From Halichoerus grypus (Eukaryota; Chordata; Mammalia; Carnivora; Phocidae): a DNA stretch of 64,000 nucleotides. The notes beneath the pieces were generated by a model, which searched no databases, was not told the origin of the DNA, and saw only the letters and a list, made by a program, of their open reading frames with translations. Location: contig NC_135719.1 in the NCBI RefSeq assembly GCF_964656455.1, positions 7,667,163 to 7,731,162 of the forward strand, in the 5' to 3' direction. Position 1 is the stretch's first letter. The number at the start of each line of letters is the position of its first letter. The position numbers were made by a program, and so were the translations under genes. Below are positions 34,720-46,228 of the stretch, one piece after another.

Positions 34720-34919
34720 GGGCGCCTGGGTGGCTCAGTCGTTAAGCGTCTGCCTTCGGCTCAGGTCATGATCCCGGGGTCCCGGGATCGAGTCCCACAT
34801 CGGGCTCCCTGCTCAGCGGGAAGCCTGCTTCTCCCTCTCCCACTCCCCCTGCTTGTGTTCCTGCTCTCGCTGTGTCTCTCTCTGTCAAATAAATAAAATC
34901 TTTAAAAAAAAAAAAAAAA
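34720..34919 (+). mobile_element. SINEC (CAN-SINE)
   Basis: Nearly intact full-length copy. Flanked by a perfect 18-bp duplication beginning GAAATATAGATT at 34702-34719 and 34920-34937. The long pure A tail and low divergence make it one of the youngest in the window. Confidence 0.98.
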
Positions 34920-34937
34920 GAAATATAGATTCTTTCT

Positions 34938-35245
34938 ATTCAATGATTCTCGTTGGGGAGGTGGTTTGACTCTATTTTAATTTTTTTTCTTTAGAGTTCA
35001 TGGTCTCATAGGGCAGCTGCTGAAAAGGGCCACCGAGAAAAGCACGTGTCTTGTTATTCTAATACATTTCTTTTTGGCGAGGTGTTTCAATAAGATCTGC
35101 AGAGACCACCTGGGCCTTGGTGACCCCAGGAGGGGAAAATTTAAATCTCATTTAGTATATAACAATATGGAAACTAGATGCTGCCTCATACGAAGGAGAA
35201 ATTTGTCCATGGGTTATATGGATATGCAGGTGGTAATTATTGATC
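34938..35245. other. Single-copy, possibly conserved
   Basis: Contains the E-box CACGTG near 35044 and the 'gatctgcagagaccacctggg' block. No gene is seen. Confidence 0.3.
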
Positions 35246-35249
35246 CCTT

Positions 35250-35560
35250 ATAATATGGCAAGTACTGTGTACTTCCCCATGTTATAATGTTAATCCTCAC
35301 AGCCATATTATGAGGTTTTGTTTGATTGTATTTCAGATGAGGAAACCAAAGCTTGGAGAAATAAGTAGGCTCCAAGCCACAGTTCAAAGGTTGGTCAGTG
35401 GTAATTTGGATGAGAATCCAGATATATTGGACTAAAACCCCAAGATCGTTCTACTACAACAGTAGTTACCAGAGGTCTGGGATGTGGGTCCAAATCTGCA
35501 TTTGTAGTAAGTATTCCAGGTGATTCTTTGGTTCAGCACCAAACCATCTTAGAGCAGCTT
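35250..35560 (+). repeat. Ancient MIR/L2-class repeat plus MER5-like fragment
   Basis: The first part shows 'ttaatcctcacagccatattatgagg' and 'cagatgaggaaaccaaagc'. The second (about 35455-35560) reads like MER5 ('aaatctgcatttgtagtaag', 'ccaggtgattc'). Confidence 0.65.
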
Positions 35561-35717
35561 CCTTACAGAGAAGCACAGATAATTATGCCAAATGAAACAA
35601 GGTCAACCAGACAAATTGTGACTCAGTAATTACCATGTGTGAGGCTCTATATCTGGCTTGGAGGTTGTGATATTGTGATTTATAATAAGAAAAATATAAT
35701 AAGAAATATATAAGTAT

Positions 35718-36460
35718 AAATGGGTCTTGGTCCCATTTCTGGCATAGAGCTCCTAAAACCCTTGGAATTTCCTAAGTGATGAGAACAATAAAGGTGTCTT
35801 TTGTTACATTAAGGAGGACACCAGTGGGGTCTGGTTGCCAGTGGAACCAGCCATGTGATGAGAGGGTTGGAACTTTTGGTCCCACCCCCGACCTCCAGGG
35901 AGGAGAGAGGGGCTGGAGGTTGAATCATTCACCAATGACCAATGGTTTAATCAATTATGTCTATGTGACGAAGCCTTCATTAACACCCAAAAGGATGGGG
36001 GTCTGAGAGATTGTGGGTTGGTGACCACATGGAGGTTTGAGGAGAGTGCAGCCCCTAGGGAGGGTATAGAAGCTCTGCACCCTTTCTCCATACCTTGCTC
36101 CATGCATCTCTCCCATTTGGCTGTTCCTAGATTATATCTTTGTATAATAAACTGATAATCTAGTGAATAAAAGAGGTTTCCTGAGTTTTATAAGCTGCTC
36201 TCACAAATGCATCAAACCCAGGGAGGGGGTTGTTGGAACCTCTGATTTACAGCCAGTGGGGCAGAAGTACAAATAACAGCCCGGGCTTGCATTTGTCATC
36301 TGAAGGGGCAGGGCTGGTCTTTACATAGGACTGAACCTTCACCTGTGAGATCTGTCGCTTTCTCCAGGTAGCTTGTGTCAGAATTGTGGTGAATTGTAGA
36401 ACACCCAGCTGGTATTCAGAGAATTGCTTGGTGGTAAGGGGGATGACCTTTTCCCCCCAC
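35718..36460 (+). mobile_element. Solo LTR of an ERVL-like class (MER21-like)
   Basis: 'ggagaggggctggaggttgaatc', 'gacgaagccttcattaacacccaaaaggat', 'tttggctgttcctag', an AATAAA signal near 36147, and 'gaattgcttggtggtaagg' at the end follow the layout of a common LTR of about 750 bases. There is no coding internal region. The class name is from memory and uncertain. Confidence 0.7.
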
Positions 36461-37520
36461 AAATTGGGATCTGGACAATTTTAGAGGTAGATACAAATAT
36501 AACAGTTCTTCCTGTCAAGGAATTTTTTCCCCCTGCAATTTAAGATGGAAACAGGGTAAAAATGAAATAGCAATAAAAGAAATAAATGTCAGCTTATTCT
36601 TAATGATAGCATAAGACCATATATGAGTCAATGACAAATGACATGCAAGGACACTACTTTCCCAAAGAATTCAGAGGGGAAACAATTCGAGTGCTGAGGG
36701 AAAGATTGAACGGGAGGTGGGAAGTGATCTGGATTTTGAAGAATGTATGGACAGGAATAGAAGTAGGGGAGCATTTGATGAAGAGTATGCTGCCGAAACC
36801 CAAATAAATCTCTTGCCCACATATGGCTGTCTTTACATGGTGTGACATTCAAAGAAACATACTCTAACTGCCAAAAAGTAATTATATGTAATTCCCATCT
36901 TTACTTGCATTCTGTCAAAGAATATTAAAGGACACCAATCCCCATTCTGCTCTTGGGATTTGGGTGGCCAAATTTTCCCAGAATGGAGGGCTTTTCTGAA
37001 ATGTGGGACTTCCATTGTTAAAGTCAAGAAGGTCATGGGCAAACAGGGACAGATTAGCCACCTGACTTGGGCGACTTGGATCCTTTTGATCAAGGGGACA
37101 GAAGAGGAGGAGATTCTGAGTGTCAGTGACACAGTCCTAGCTTATACAGAGCACGGGAAAGGGGCTTTCCTCTGAAACCCATGTAGAACCTTCACCGAAT
37201 GTTGTAGCCTTGCTGCCCACAGAGGGGTTCCTTGTGGTCAGTAGAGAAGAGAGTTGTGAAGGGCAACTTGGAAACCTATTCAGGAGTGCTTGACATCTTG
37301 GCATAAGAGGAGGATGGTGTTGACAATGGAACTGTGTAGCAGAGGGATCAAATATAATGACAGTGACCACCATTGAACCGAGAATCAGCCTTCTTTCTGT
37401 TTTCTTAGACAAACTCAGGAATTCTTTTATGATTCAGTGGAGGGGGAGAAAGAACCCAGTAATGTTATAGTTTGCTAGTCTCTGTAGCCTTGTCAAGTGG
37501 GGGCTCAGAGTTGGCTTTGC
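36461..37520. other. Single-copy, no gene seen
   Basis: Short frames only. 36838-37160 has balanced composition but no recognised product. Confidence 0.4.
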
Positions 37521-37524
37521 TCTG

Positions 37525-37745
37525 AGAGGTAGTATAACATCATTTAATATCCAGGGTTGAATTCAAACCCTACTACTTTATTAGCAAGGTAACCTTGGGC
37601 AAGTTACTTAATCTCTCTGAACCTTGGTGTCCTCTATAAAGTGGGACTACCTCATAGGGCCGTGATGTGGATTAAATAAGTTAGTATTTGAAAAACACCC
37701 AGAACACTGCTTGACACATTGTAAGCCTTATATAAGTGTTTGTTA
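37525..37745 (+). repeat. MIR SINE
   Basis: A well-preserved sense MIR: 'aaccttgggcaagttacttaatctctctgaaccttgg', 'tcatagggccgtgatgtgg', 'aacactgcttgacacattg'. Confidence 0.9.
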
Positions 37746-38545
37746 AATTAATTTAGAAAAAAAAAAAGTGCCTTTCTTTGCAAGGATTGGGAAACAAATT
37801 TATATCCATGAAATCATGGTAAAGCCATTGAATATGTGATTAGGAGGTCATCAGTGACCTAATGCTTGCAGGAGGCAAATTGTGATGAGTTAAGAAGGAA
37901 TGAACTGTGAGCAACAGTGGCTCCTTTTATAGATCACACACTGAATGGCTGGGAGGGACAGGGGAGAGAGGGGACAGTAGACACAAGTTGCTCAGAGGGC
38001 ATGAAGACTCCTGTAGTATTCTGCTGGGACCAAAGATTTCTCTTCCCCTCCCTCTGGCTCCCTTTTTTGTTTGCCTACCTTCCAAACGAATAAAACCCCA
38101 GCTGGGCTCCTCCTGGCCTGGAACTAAGCTGGGGTGGAATCCAACCAAGGTCCTGTTTGTATACAGTAATGTAAGTGCTTATAGAACAGATTAGGAAATT
38201 GTGTGCACCTCACAGACCAGTCATAAAGATTCTGCTTTCAAGGTCAGAAGCACATTTTCCTTATTGATTTATGATTTTACTGACAGCAGACACAATTAGG
38301 GAGCTGGGCCCCCATTGCCCAGTGTCCACACAGAGAGGAGAGTAAGAAACAGGGCTCTGACCATGAAGGAGAGACCCTGGGACACTAGGAGTAGGGGGAG
38401 CCATGGAGTACTAACCTGAAGACCTAGAATGTTCTATATACCAACTGCTGCCATGTGTTAAACATGAACAAAAGTAGGTATTATATAGATAAGTAAATTG
38501 TATATGTATTATGCAATAATTGTGTGCATATAATTATATACACAT
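37746..38545. other. Single-copy, no gene seen
   Basis: 38240-38310 ('ttccttattgatttatgattttactgac') has the look of conserved noncoding DNA. A degenerate TATA/TACA microsatellite is at 38455-38550. Confidence 0.35.
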
Positions 38546-38559
38546 ACACATGCTTTATC

Positions 38560-38665
38560 CTTAGCCCATTTCTTCATATGGGATAACTAAGTCTCAGGGA
38601 GGTTACGTAACTTGTCCAAAGTCACAATGAGTTAGAGCTAAGATTTTTTTTTTTTTTTAATTGAA
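38560..38665 (+). repeat. Ancient MIR/L2-class repeat fragment
   Basis: 'taactaagtctcagggaggttacgtaacttgtccaaagtcac' is the core of the common gaggaaactgag repeat, followed by a poly-T run. Confidence 0.6.
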
Positions 38666-39595
38666 AACTTGTGTCCTATCCACTCCAAACTCCACTTTCC
38701 AAACTGAGGTCTGCTAATCAGTTCTGGGATGGCCATTAGGAGGCTCATAGGAAAAGTACTAAATCTATAAACTTGTATGCAGTGACTCCAGTTAGAGGGC
38801 CCAGGAGAGACTCAAGAGTCACAGGGGCATCCAGATGGGTAACCAGGTTAGAGAAGCCCTACACCGGGCCACCTGGGCTGCCCCCAAATTCTGGCTGGTC
38901 TCTCCAACCTCATGAGGACCGTGGAAGAAAGAAAGAGCACAGTTTCCCAAATCTACCACCCTCCCCTTGTCCATCTCAAAGAAAGTAAGAGGAGAGAAAG
39001 AGAGGAAGAGACAAGGCCACGGGGAGGGGGGAACAAGGAGCAGAGAATGGAAGTTCAAGACCCATACTTCCCTGTACACATATTTTTAGCCTTTAAAAGC
39101 AGACACAAATTTTCAGGCGGGGGTGGCTGAATTCACGCCGGCGTGAACCAAGGAAGCGTAGAGGCTTAGCATGAGAAGCAAAAGTGAACTTAGCGTTTCT
39201 CCAGGAGCCTGGACATCTGGGTGCTGGTTGCAGTTCCAGCTGTGTGCCCTCGGGCCAACACTTACCCCTGCAGCCCCGGTCACCACCACTGTAGAGTGAC
39301 AGAGCCACATTAGACTTCCAGTGGGCTCTTCCCCCACCGACATTCTAAGATTCTGTTTTCTTTGGATCCTGAGATCCTCAGTCAGCAAGAAGAGCCATGA
39401 CTTTCCCCGTTCAGCATCTAGGGAGATGGAAAAAGAGGAGGAGGCCAAGGAGGGGAAAACAGATAGCTTCTGTCTCCCAGAGTCAGACCCTGCTTGTCTG
39501 GGCAGATCAGCACCCAGGGAGAGAGTGGGGGAGCAGGGTAGGGGTGATGCGGGATCAACCAGATGACGTTTCCCTGGCTACAGAACTCTTCAGAG
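38666..39595. other. Single-copy, no gene seen
   Basis: No repeat family is confidently assigned. Minus frame 39113-39448 (111 codons) is unrecognised. Confidence 0.4.
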
Positions 39596-39835
39596 CTAAA
39601 GAAAAGTAATTGAACTTAATGTCCAAACACAAAATCAGTCCATAAATCCAGGTGCTGTCTATTGGAAATTTCAGAAGGGCTCTGCTTCCCTTAATCTTAT
39701 CTCTGCCAGACAGTTACTGTGTTCTTGATGTAATTAGAGTGATAAAACAATGTGACACAACCGCTGGTTTCTATCATGGCATCGCCACTGTTGACTTAAA
39801 TGACAAGGTAATAATTTTATAGGAGGCTCTTTATT
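39596..39835. promoter_or_regulatory. Candidate conserved noncoding segment
   Basis: Single-copy, with TAATTA near 39733, GATAA and AACAATG (Sox-like) motifs within a few dozen bases ('taattagagtgataaaacaatg') and no repeat signature. Enhancer-like by composition only. Confidence 0.3.
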
Positions 39836-40985
39836 TTTATTTCTATCTCTATTGTGGATGGGTCTTTTCCAAACGGGGAGCGTGTCTCTCCAGATAACTT
39901 CACCAGACACCATACGCAGGGGCTGTTTCTTTCATCACCGTTTAGTTAAGTACCTACATCTCCCCAGGTGCAATTGAGATGTTTTTAGTAGTTAAAAATC
40001 GTAGGACTAGCCAGGGATTATCAGAATTATAACATGTTTCTTGCAGGGCTGGGTGATTTATATGTCCTTCAAAATTAATGCTGCAGGGGACCAGCCTGCC
40101 TTATCTACATGTTTCTCATCTAGTCTACAAGAAAGACTAGTTTTGTCTAGATTCCATGCCCATGAGAGAGCTGTGCAAGTGGATATGCCAAAAGGAAGAC
40201 ATTCCTGACCTTTTGGGGTCAGACTCAGAATCCAGAAATCAGTACTCCTAGACAGTGAGGAATGGATATTGAAGATCGAGAACAAGTTTTGTTTGAAACC
40301 AAGAAACCATTCTGAGTCCAAGGACAAATTCAGACAGTCTTTGGAGATACAAAGAGCTCAAGGCCATGACTGGGTCCAATTTGCACTTCTCTGAGAAGGC
40401 ACTTTAGTGGAAGCACACATTCCAGCCAGAATAGTCATGGGCCCATGGTGACAGAGCCTCAGAGCTGTCTTTAGCCCTGAAGCCCCAACACTTTCCTGTC
40501 AAGAATAAAATTTAATGCATAAAAGCAATGTTTAATTATTTGCAGATATCACCGCACAGTTTCTGTTGGATGGCTATGATGTGTTTTCAGGGGAACCTTT
40601 TGCAGCTCTTGCACACCCCACGGGCTGGAGGGCTGGGGTTGGAGTCCTCTGGCTCAGGGACAAGAACAGGCAGCAGTCTTCCTTTATTCAACCTTCTTTT
40701 ATATCAACTGTGGATAATTTTCCGTCTTACGCCATATGTGTGGCTGTTGCTTCTCCATTTCTCAAGAGCTGGCAAGGGGGACTCTGTCACATGCCAGGGA
40801 GGTATGACAACATGACAAGAAGTTCAGAGACCTAGAGACAAGTGGTCATCCAGCTTGAAGGGCTCCAAGAAGCAATTCACCCCCCTAAATCCCGGGGGAC
40901 ATTTGTTGGTCTGTCCTGGTGGCTTCTTTAGACATTTTAATTGGGAAGATGGCTTTTCACGGAGGAAGGAGGGGCAAGCTCTCAT
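39836..40985. other. Single-copy, no gene seen
   Basis: Frames of about 90 codons occur by chance. No repeat is recognised. Confidence 0.4.
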
Positions 40986-41005
40986 GAAACTCATCTCCAG
41001 GAACA

Positions 41006-41331
41006 GGATGTGAGGGTGATCTGACTGCGACATCTGTCACCCCATTGATCGCCAGGGCTGATGCAGCTGATCTGGCCGGCTATGCGGGTGTCCCCTTCCT
41101 CCCTCATCTCTGCATGTGCTTCCCTCCCGATGCTCCAAACTCCATGGAAGAGGACGACCTTTCCCGATAGAGGAGGATTGTTCTTCGATCAAGGGTATAT
41201 AAGGGGCTGCACTTTCCTGCTAGAACCTCCAAATAAGCTCTCAAGGTCCATTTGTAGGAGAACATAGGGGAGCCAAGCTTCCAAGACTCCAGACACGTCC
41301 AAATGAGGTGCTATATGTGGCCGCCTGTCTT
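41006..41331 (+). pseudogene. 7SK small nuclear RNA retropseudogene, full length
   Basis: 7SK is a roughly 331-nucleotide Pol III RNA that holds P-TEFb inactive through HEXIM and is bound by LARP7 at its 3' end. This copy spans the RNA from its first bases (GGATGTGAGGG) to near its end ('aaatgaggtgctatatgtgg'). It diverges by scattered substitutions, such as ATGCTCC for the GC-rich stretch before the second hairpin. The two GATC motifs of the 5' hairpin that bind HEXIM are kept (41018-41021 and 41047-41050), as is the 3' hairpin segment 'ctcaaggtccatttgtagg'. An A-rich tail (41332-41377) replaces the terminal T run. A 20-bp duplication flanks it (40986-41005 and 41378-41397, 18 of 20 matching). 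These mark LINE-driven retroposition. The Pol III upstream promoter was not copied, so expression is unlikely. Confidence 0.95.
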
Positions 41332-41397
41332 AAAAAAAGGAAAAAAAAAAAAAAGAATTAAAAAGAGAAGAGAGAGAGAAACTCATCTTCAGGAATA
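41332..41397 (+). repeat. A-rich tail and target-site duplication of the 7SK retrocopy
   Basis: A-rich tail with G interruptions, then the downstream duplication starting GAAACTCATCTTCAGG. It matches the sequence immediately before the 7SK start. Confidence 0.9.
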
Positions 41398-41884
41398 AAA
41401 GTGATCAGGGACCCAGCAGAGCCACTCGGTACCATTTGTGCAAGGCAGTCAGGACTTACAAAAGCCCAGGTCTATAACAGGTTTATAAGATTCTGGGACC
41501 CTGGACCCTTCCTCTATCATTTCATAAAGTGAGTTGTTGATAAAAACTCTTTAAATTGAAAGGATTTATGGCCTTGTCTTAAGTGCTAGGAAGAAGCGAG
41601 AATTGGGGATACCATGTACCTCTCTGGGAACCTCAGGGTCTGGCTGAAGAACCCACATGGAGAGACTGCATTTGGACCCTGGAGCAGGTGGAGGACAGTG
41701 AAAGGGTTAGGGGACAAGAGGAGAGGAGGGGAAGGAGTCCAGGGAACTGGCCCATATCCATATCTCAGAAGGAGGTATGGAGCTCAATCAGTCTCCTGGA
41801 AGCTTTTACCCATTAGCTGCAGCCACAAACGATGTCTCCTTTGTTGGTAAACTACCTTATATTAAAAAACAAACAAACAAAACC
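41398..41884. other. Single-copy, no gene seen
   Basis: No repeat or gene is recognised. Confidence 0.4.
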
Positions 41885-42311
41885 TTTAATTTCTCAAAAT
41901 TGACCCAAGAGGACAAAGAAAAACCTGAACCAAGCAATAGTCATTAAGGGTCACCAGGGAAACGACCGTTGTTATCTTATGCAAATTTCTCCAGGGGAAA
42001 ATAAGGGGGAGAGCACTCAAATAAACTTCTCATTTTTAGAAAATGAAAAAGTCAGACAGGGATTGTATAAGAAAGTTATTGCTCAATCATATGCAAGTGC
42101 CCAGATGCAATGAGTTCTAAAGACACTGACAAATAAATTGTGAAAAATAAAATAAAGCAAAACAAACGTGGAGTATATCCCAAGAGTGCAAAGTTGGCTT
42201 AGCATTAGAAATTCTATTAATTTAATCTATTAATCTACTAATCTATTCACCATCTTATCATAATAATACCTAAATATCATATGATTATCTCAAGAGATGC
42301 TGAAGAAAACC

Positions 42312-42551
42312 ATTTTTTTAAAAGATTTTATTTATTTATTTATTTTAAAGAGAGAGAGAGAAAGAGAGAGAGAGAGAGCGCGCATGTGAGTGGGGGAGGA
42401 GCAGAGGAGGAGAGGGAGGGGGGAAGAATCTCAAACAGACTCTGTGCTGAGCATGGAGCCTGAAGTCAGATTTGATCCCACAACCCTGAGATCACGACCT
42501 GAGCCGAAACCAAGAGTAAGGCACTCAATCAACTGAGCCACCCAGGGATCC
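42312..42551 (-). mobile_element. SINEC, antisense, with expanded GA stretch
   Basis: Complement of a SINEC with a long GAGAGA run (about 42345-42378) in the normally CT-rich part. Flanked by CTGAAGAAAACC (42300-42311) and CTGAAGAAAGCC (42552-42563), one mismatch. Confidence 0.96.
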
Positions 42552-43439
42552 CTGAAGAAAGCCTTTTGAGAAATTTGAAAATATATTGATTTCTAGAAAT
42601 ATATTATAGCAAACTAAGATAAGAAGCAATCTTCTTTACCACGACAGAGAATACCTACCAAAAATATATCTACTGGTGATACTTAGAAGTGAGGCCATTA
42701 ACATCAGAGGCAATTCCAAGATGTTCTTTCCTCATTACTATTATTCAGTATGTACTGAAGGGTTTAGCCAGTGCTCAAAGGCAAAATAAAGAAATGAGAT
42801 ATAAGGGTTATAAAGAAGGGAAATTTTATTATTTGCAGATATATGAATGAATGCCTACATAAAATACAAGAGAATCTACTGAAAAATTAGAATATATATA
42901 AAAATGATGGATACAAGCTCAACAGGCAATAACTAATAGATTCTATGCTCTACCAATTAGGTAATGTACTTTACAAAAAAATCATTCACAATACCCACAA
43001 GAACCATAAGGTAAAAGAATAAATAAAAAGACATGCAGGAAAAATATGAAGAAAATTATAAAACTTTATTAAAGGACATAAAAACCCAAGTAAACCCAGA
43101 AATACACCATGGTCATGAATGAAAAAGCACAATATCGTAAAGTTGAGAATTCTTCATATAACCTATGAATTCAATAAAATTCTAAACAAAATTCACATAA
43201 GACTCTACATAGAATTTCATAAATTGACTTTAAAATTTGTTTGGAAGTAATGTCTAAGAATAGCTAAGCCAATTTTGAAGTATAATGAGGTGGGGGGATT
43301 TGTAAGAGGGTTTGCCCTATTGCATATCAATACTTAATTAAGCCATAGTAATTTTTTAAGTGTATAAGTTGAGCAAAGGGACCAACATTATACACAAATC
43401 CAATAGGATTTTCTACAATGATAGAAATATTCAAACTCT

Positions 43440-43620
43440 AAGCTGTCCAATATGGTAGCCATAGGCCCCATGTGGCTGTTGAGCACTTGAAATGTGGCTT
43501 GGGGGACCAAGAACTAAAATTACTAATATTATTAAATTTTAATCCATTTAAATTTAAATAACCATATGTGGTTCACAGCTACCATATTTGGGAACATATC
43601 TCTATAATAAACGTACTACA
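43440..43620 (+). mobile_element. hAT-type nonautonomous DNA transposon in L1
   Basis: 'ctgtccaatatggtagccatagg', 'catgtggctgttgagcacttg' and the inverted 'accatatgtggttcacagctacc' match a common hAT element whose ends are TGTCCAATATGG-like. The L1 resumes after it. Confidence 0.75.
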
Positions 43621-44221
43621 AATTGACAAAAACAAATATGGTAGCAGGTATCAGACCGAAGTGCCATTATGAACCATTGGGGGCAAAAGAAATTGGTGGT
43701 ATATAGGAAAAATATATATGTATATGAATTTAAATTCCCACCTTATCCCATCTGCACAAATAAATTCCAGATGAATTAAAGACCTAAGGCTAAAAATCAG
43801 AACTTTAATAAAAATGTTAGAGATAATATAAGGAGAAGACCTTCCAGGTCTTGACTTATGAAAAAAATTTCTTTAGCAGGGACAAAAAGGATAACTCTTA
43901 AAAGAATTTACCAATAAATTGAACAATATTAAAATTAAAAACTTCTGCACAATAAAAGATGCCATAAAATATAGTGAAAATGCAAGCAACAGAAGAATAT
44001 ATTTGCCACATCTAACTGACAAAAGATAATCATTCAGAATATGCAAATGAATATATATCAATATGAAATAGCAAACAACTCAGTGAAAAATATGGACAAA
44101 ATATATGAAGAATGTTTTCCGAAAAAGGGAACTCTAAAGACCAATACAGAAATGAAAAAGATGTTCAAACTCCATAGTAATAAGGAAATGCAAACTGAAC
44201 CAACAACGACGTGACTTTTGC

Positions 44222-44545
44222 ATCCATCAGAGCATCAGTGTAATGGGTATTTGTCAATTTTGTCCATCTAGCATCTAAACCTTCTTCCTGTGTTTGGGAG
44301 TTCTCCCCACTTTTTGCGGTAAAGCCAGCCTTCCTCTGAGAAGCTGAAAATGCTAGACGCTAGTGGTCCCAGGAGAATAATAGGAATAATAGCCTCCCAG
44401 GACTGAATTTTGGATGTTAGGCTGAGCTGAGTGGCCAAGAACCTGGTTCCCAGTCCTTACAATGGGTGGTTCTGTCAACTATCTAAAGTCTTTTGCATAG
44501 TTTTTTCCTACTTGAATCAACTAGAGTTTGTTTCTATTGAGTGTA
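44222..44545. other. Unassigned insert interrupting L1
   Basis: The L1 is continuous before about 44222 and after about 44546 ('aataccaaatgttggtgagg'). The sequence between is not L1. It could be an old solo LTR, but I cannot name it. Confidence 0.5.
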
Positions 44546-45184
44546 ACGTTAATAATACCAAATGTTGGTGAGGAAGAGGGGAAATGGATCTGGCACACAT
44601 TGGTGGGGAATAGGACAATTGCTACAGCCCCTTTTGAAACCAAGTATCAACACGTAGGGAAGGTGAAGATGCTGGTATCCATGACCCTAACTTGATAATT
44701 CTAGGAATATGCCAGATAGAAAGTTTCCCTCTTATATTCCCAGGTGGATGTTTATCCACTGTAGCAGATGTTTTCAGTAGTTTACAATTGGAAACAATTT
44801 CCATCAATGGGGAAATGGATATACAAAGTGTGGTATATTCACATGGTAGATTTAACAGTGATTGTAATAAATGAAATTGATATATATGCTTCATATGGAA
44901 GAACTTCACAAAAATATTAACTCAAGGTTTCAGTATGACACCTAAAACAAACGATCTTTTATGTACATTTATATAAAATGATCTGTGGGGTTTATGGTTA
45001 CGTACATGTGTATAGAAGTATTTGTGGCAAAGAAACAAAAGTATGAAAACAAATTTCAGTAGAGAGGTTGTCTAAGAAGGGAAGGAAAGGCATAAGAAAT
45101 TTGAATTGTATTTGTTATGGCTTTCTTTAATTAAAAAATATCTGGAGCAAATACGATAAAACTTGAATATTTAAAAATTCTGGG

Positions 45185-45387
45185 GGCGTGTGGGTGGCAC
45201 AGTTGGTTAAGCATCCAACTCTTGGTTTCGGCTCAGGTCGTGATATCCTGGTTGTGAGGTCGAGCCCAGCGTCGGGCCCTGCGCTCATAGTCAGCTTGAG
45301 ATTCTCAAGTCTGAGATTCTCAAGTCTGCTTGAGATTCTCTCTCCCTCTCCCTCTGCCCCTCTTGCTCATGCTCTCTCTCTCTAAAA

Positions 45388-45434
<47 letters not shown>

Positions 45435-45441
45435 ATTTTTT
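45185..45441 (+). mobile_element. SINEC, older subfamily, with internal duplication and (AAAT)n tail
   Basis: Diverged sense head (gcgtgtgggtggcacag) with the older-type 'gcatccaactcttggtttc'. A 15-base unit GAGATTCTCAAGTCT occurs twice in tandem (45298-45312 and 45313-45327). The tail is about 12 AAAT units (45383-45435). Flanked by the duplication AAAATTCTGGG at 45174-45184 and 45442-45452. Confidence 0.96.
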
Positions 45442-45452
45442 AAAATTCTGGG

Positions 45453-45685
45453 TAGTGAGTATATGGATACTTGTCATATTCCTCTCTCTCTTTTACTGTA
45501 TATTTGGATTGTTATAGAAAACCCCAAAGCTTTTGAATTAAAAAATTTAGGACCTTTTATTTCATTTTTACACTCTTCACATTACATGAATTAACGATTG
45601 TATATTTTTGGGTATTTAGTATTTGTCAGGCACTGTACTAATTGTTCTATCTATATGATTTCAAGCTCTATCCAATCTTAGGAGG
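45453..45685. other. AT-rich, with an ancient repeat start
   Basis: 'tatttgtcaggcactgtactaattgttctatc' at about 45618-45660 belongs to the common ancient repeat. Nothing else is seen. Confidence 0.45.
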
Positions 45686-45689
45686 TAGA

Positions 45690-46165
45690 CCAGTGGCTCA
45701 TGCAAACCACATGGGGCACTGATGCCCAGAGCCCACTCCTGAGATTATTCTTGTCAGGCCTGGGAATTGGACATTTTTAAAATTCTTCCCGTGATCTGAA
45801 TACGCAGTCACGCTTAAGAACCCCTGAAAGAGTTTATAGATATGTTTCCCAAACTCTGCCTGATTATAAGCCTCACTAGGGGCTAATTACAAATACAGAT
45901 TCTCAGGTCGCATCCAAATCCATGGAATCAAATTCTCTAAGAAAGATGCCAAAATGTTAACACTTTCATCAAGTGCTCAGATGATCCCTAGGATAAGGCA
46001 GGTCTGGGAGACCTGGGATTAGACCTTTCCATCCTGGAAGGCCTCCTTAGCTCATGCCCATCCCCCTTCACCCACATCCTTTTCCTGGAGATTCTGATTC
46101 AGGAGGTCTCTAGTGAGACCCAGAAAACAACTGTCTTTAAAAAATTCCCTAGGTGATGACCAGCC
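45690..46165. mobile_element. Cluster of MER5-like (hAT-Charlie) fragments
   Basis: Three stretches resemble MER5A: 'gaccagtggctcatgcaaacc...aagaacccctg' (45690-45830), 'taattacaaatacagattctcagg' (45850-45990) and 'ggagattctgattcaggagg...ccctaggtgatgacc' (46085-46165). Confidence 0.7.
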
Positions 46166-46183
46166 ATACTGAAGATCTGCGGA

Positions 46184-46184
46184 A

Positions 46185-46217
<33 letters not shown>

Positions 46218-46228
46218 GTTATTATTAC
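46184..46228. repeat. (ATT)n microsatellite
   Basis: About 14 TTA/ATT units with one G interruption. Confidence 0.95.

Larger units (their letters stand above)
41885..45180 (+). mobile_element. Old L1 LINE, ORF2 middle to 3' UTR, sense
   Basis: It begins in ORF2 ('aaaattgacccaagaggac'), passes the RT region ('atatcatatgattatctcaagagatgc', 'ttatttgcagatatatg'), the C-terminus ('taaggctaaaaatcagaac', 'ggaaatgcaaactgaacc') and the 'atggatatacaaagtgtgg' region, and runs into an AT-rich end. All frames are broken. It hosts a SINEC (42312), a hAT fragment (43440) and an unassigned 320-bp insert (44222). Confidence 0.9.

Noticed and set aside
35533..35560. RE1/NRSF-like TTCAGCACCA motif
   Set aside because: Only the left half matches the REST site and it lies in a MER5-like fragment.
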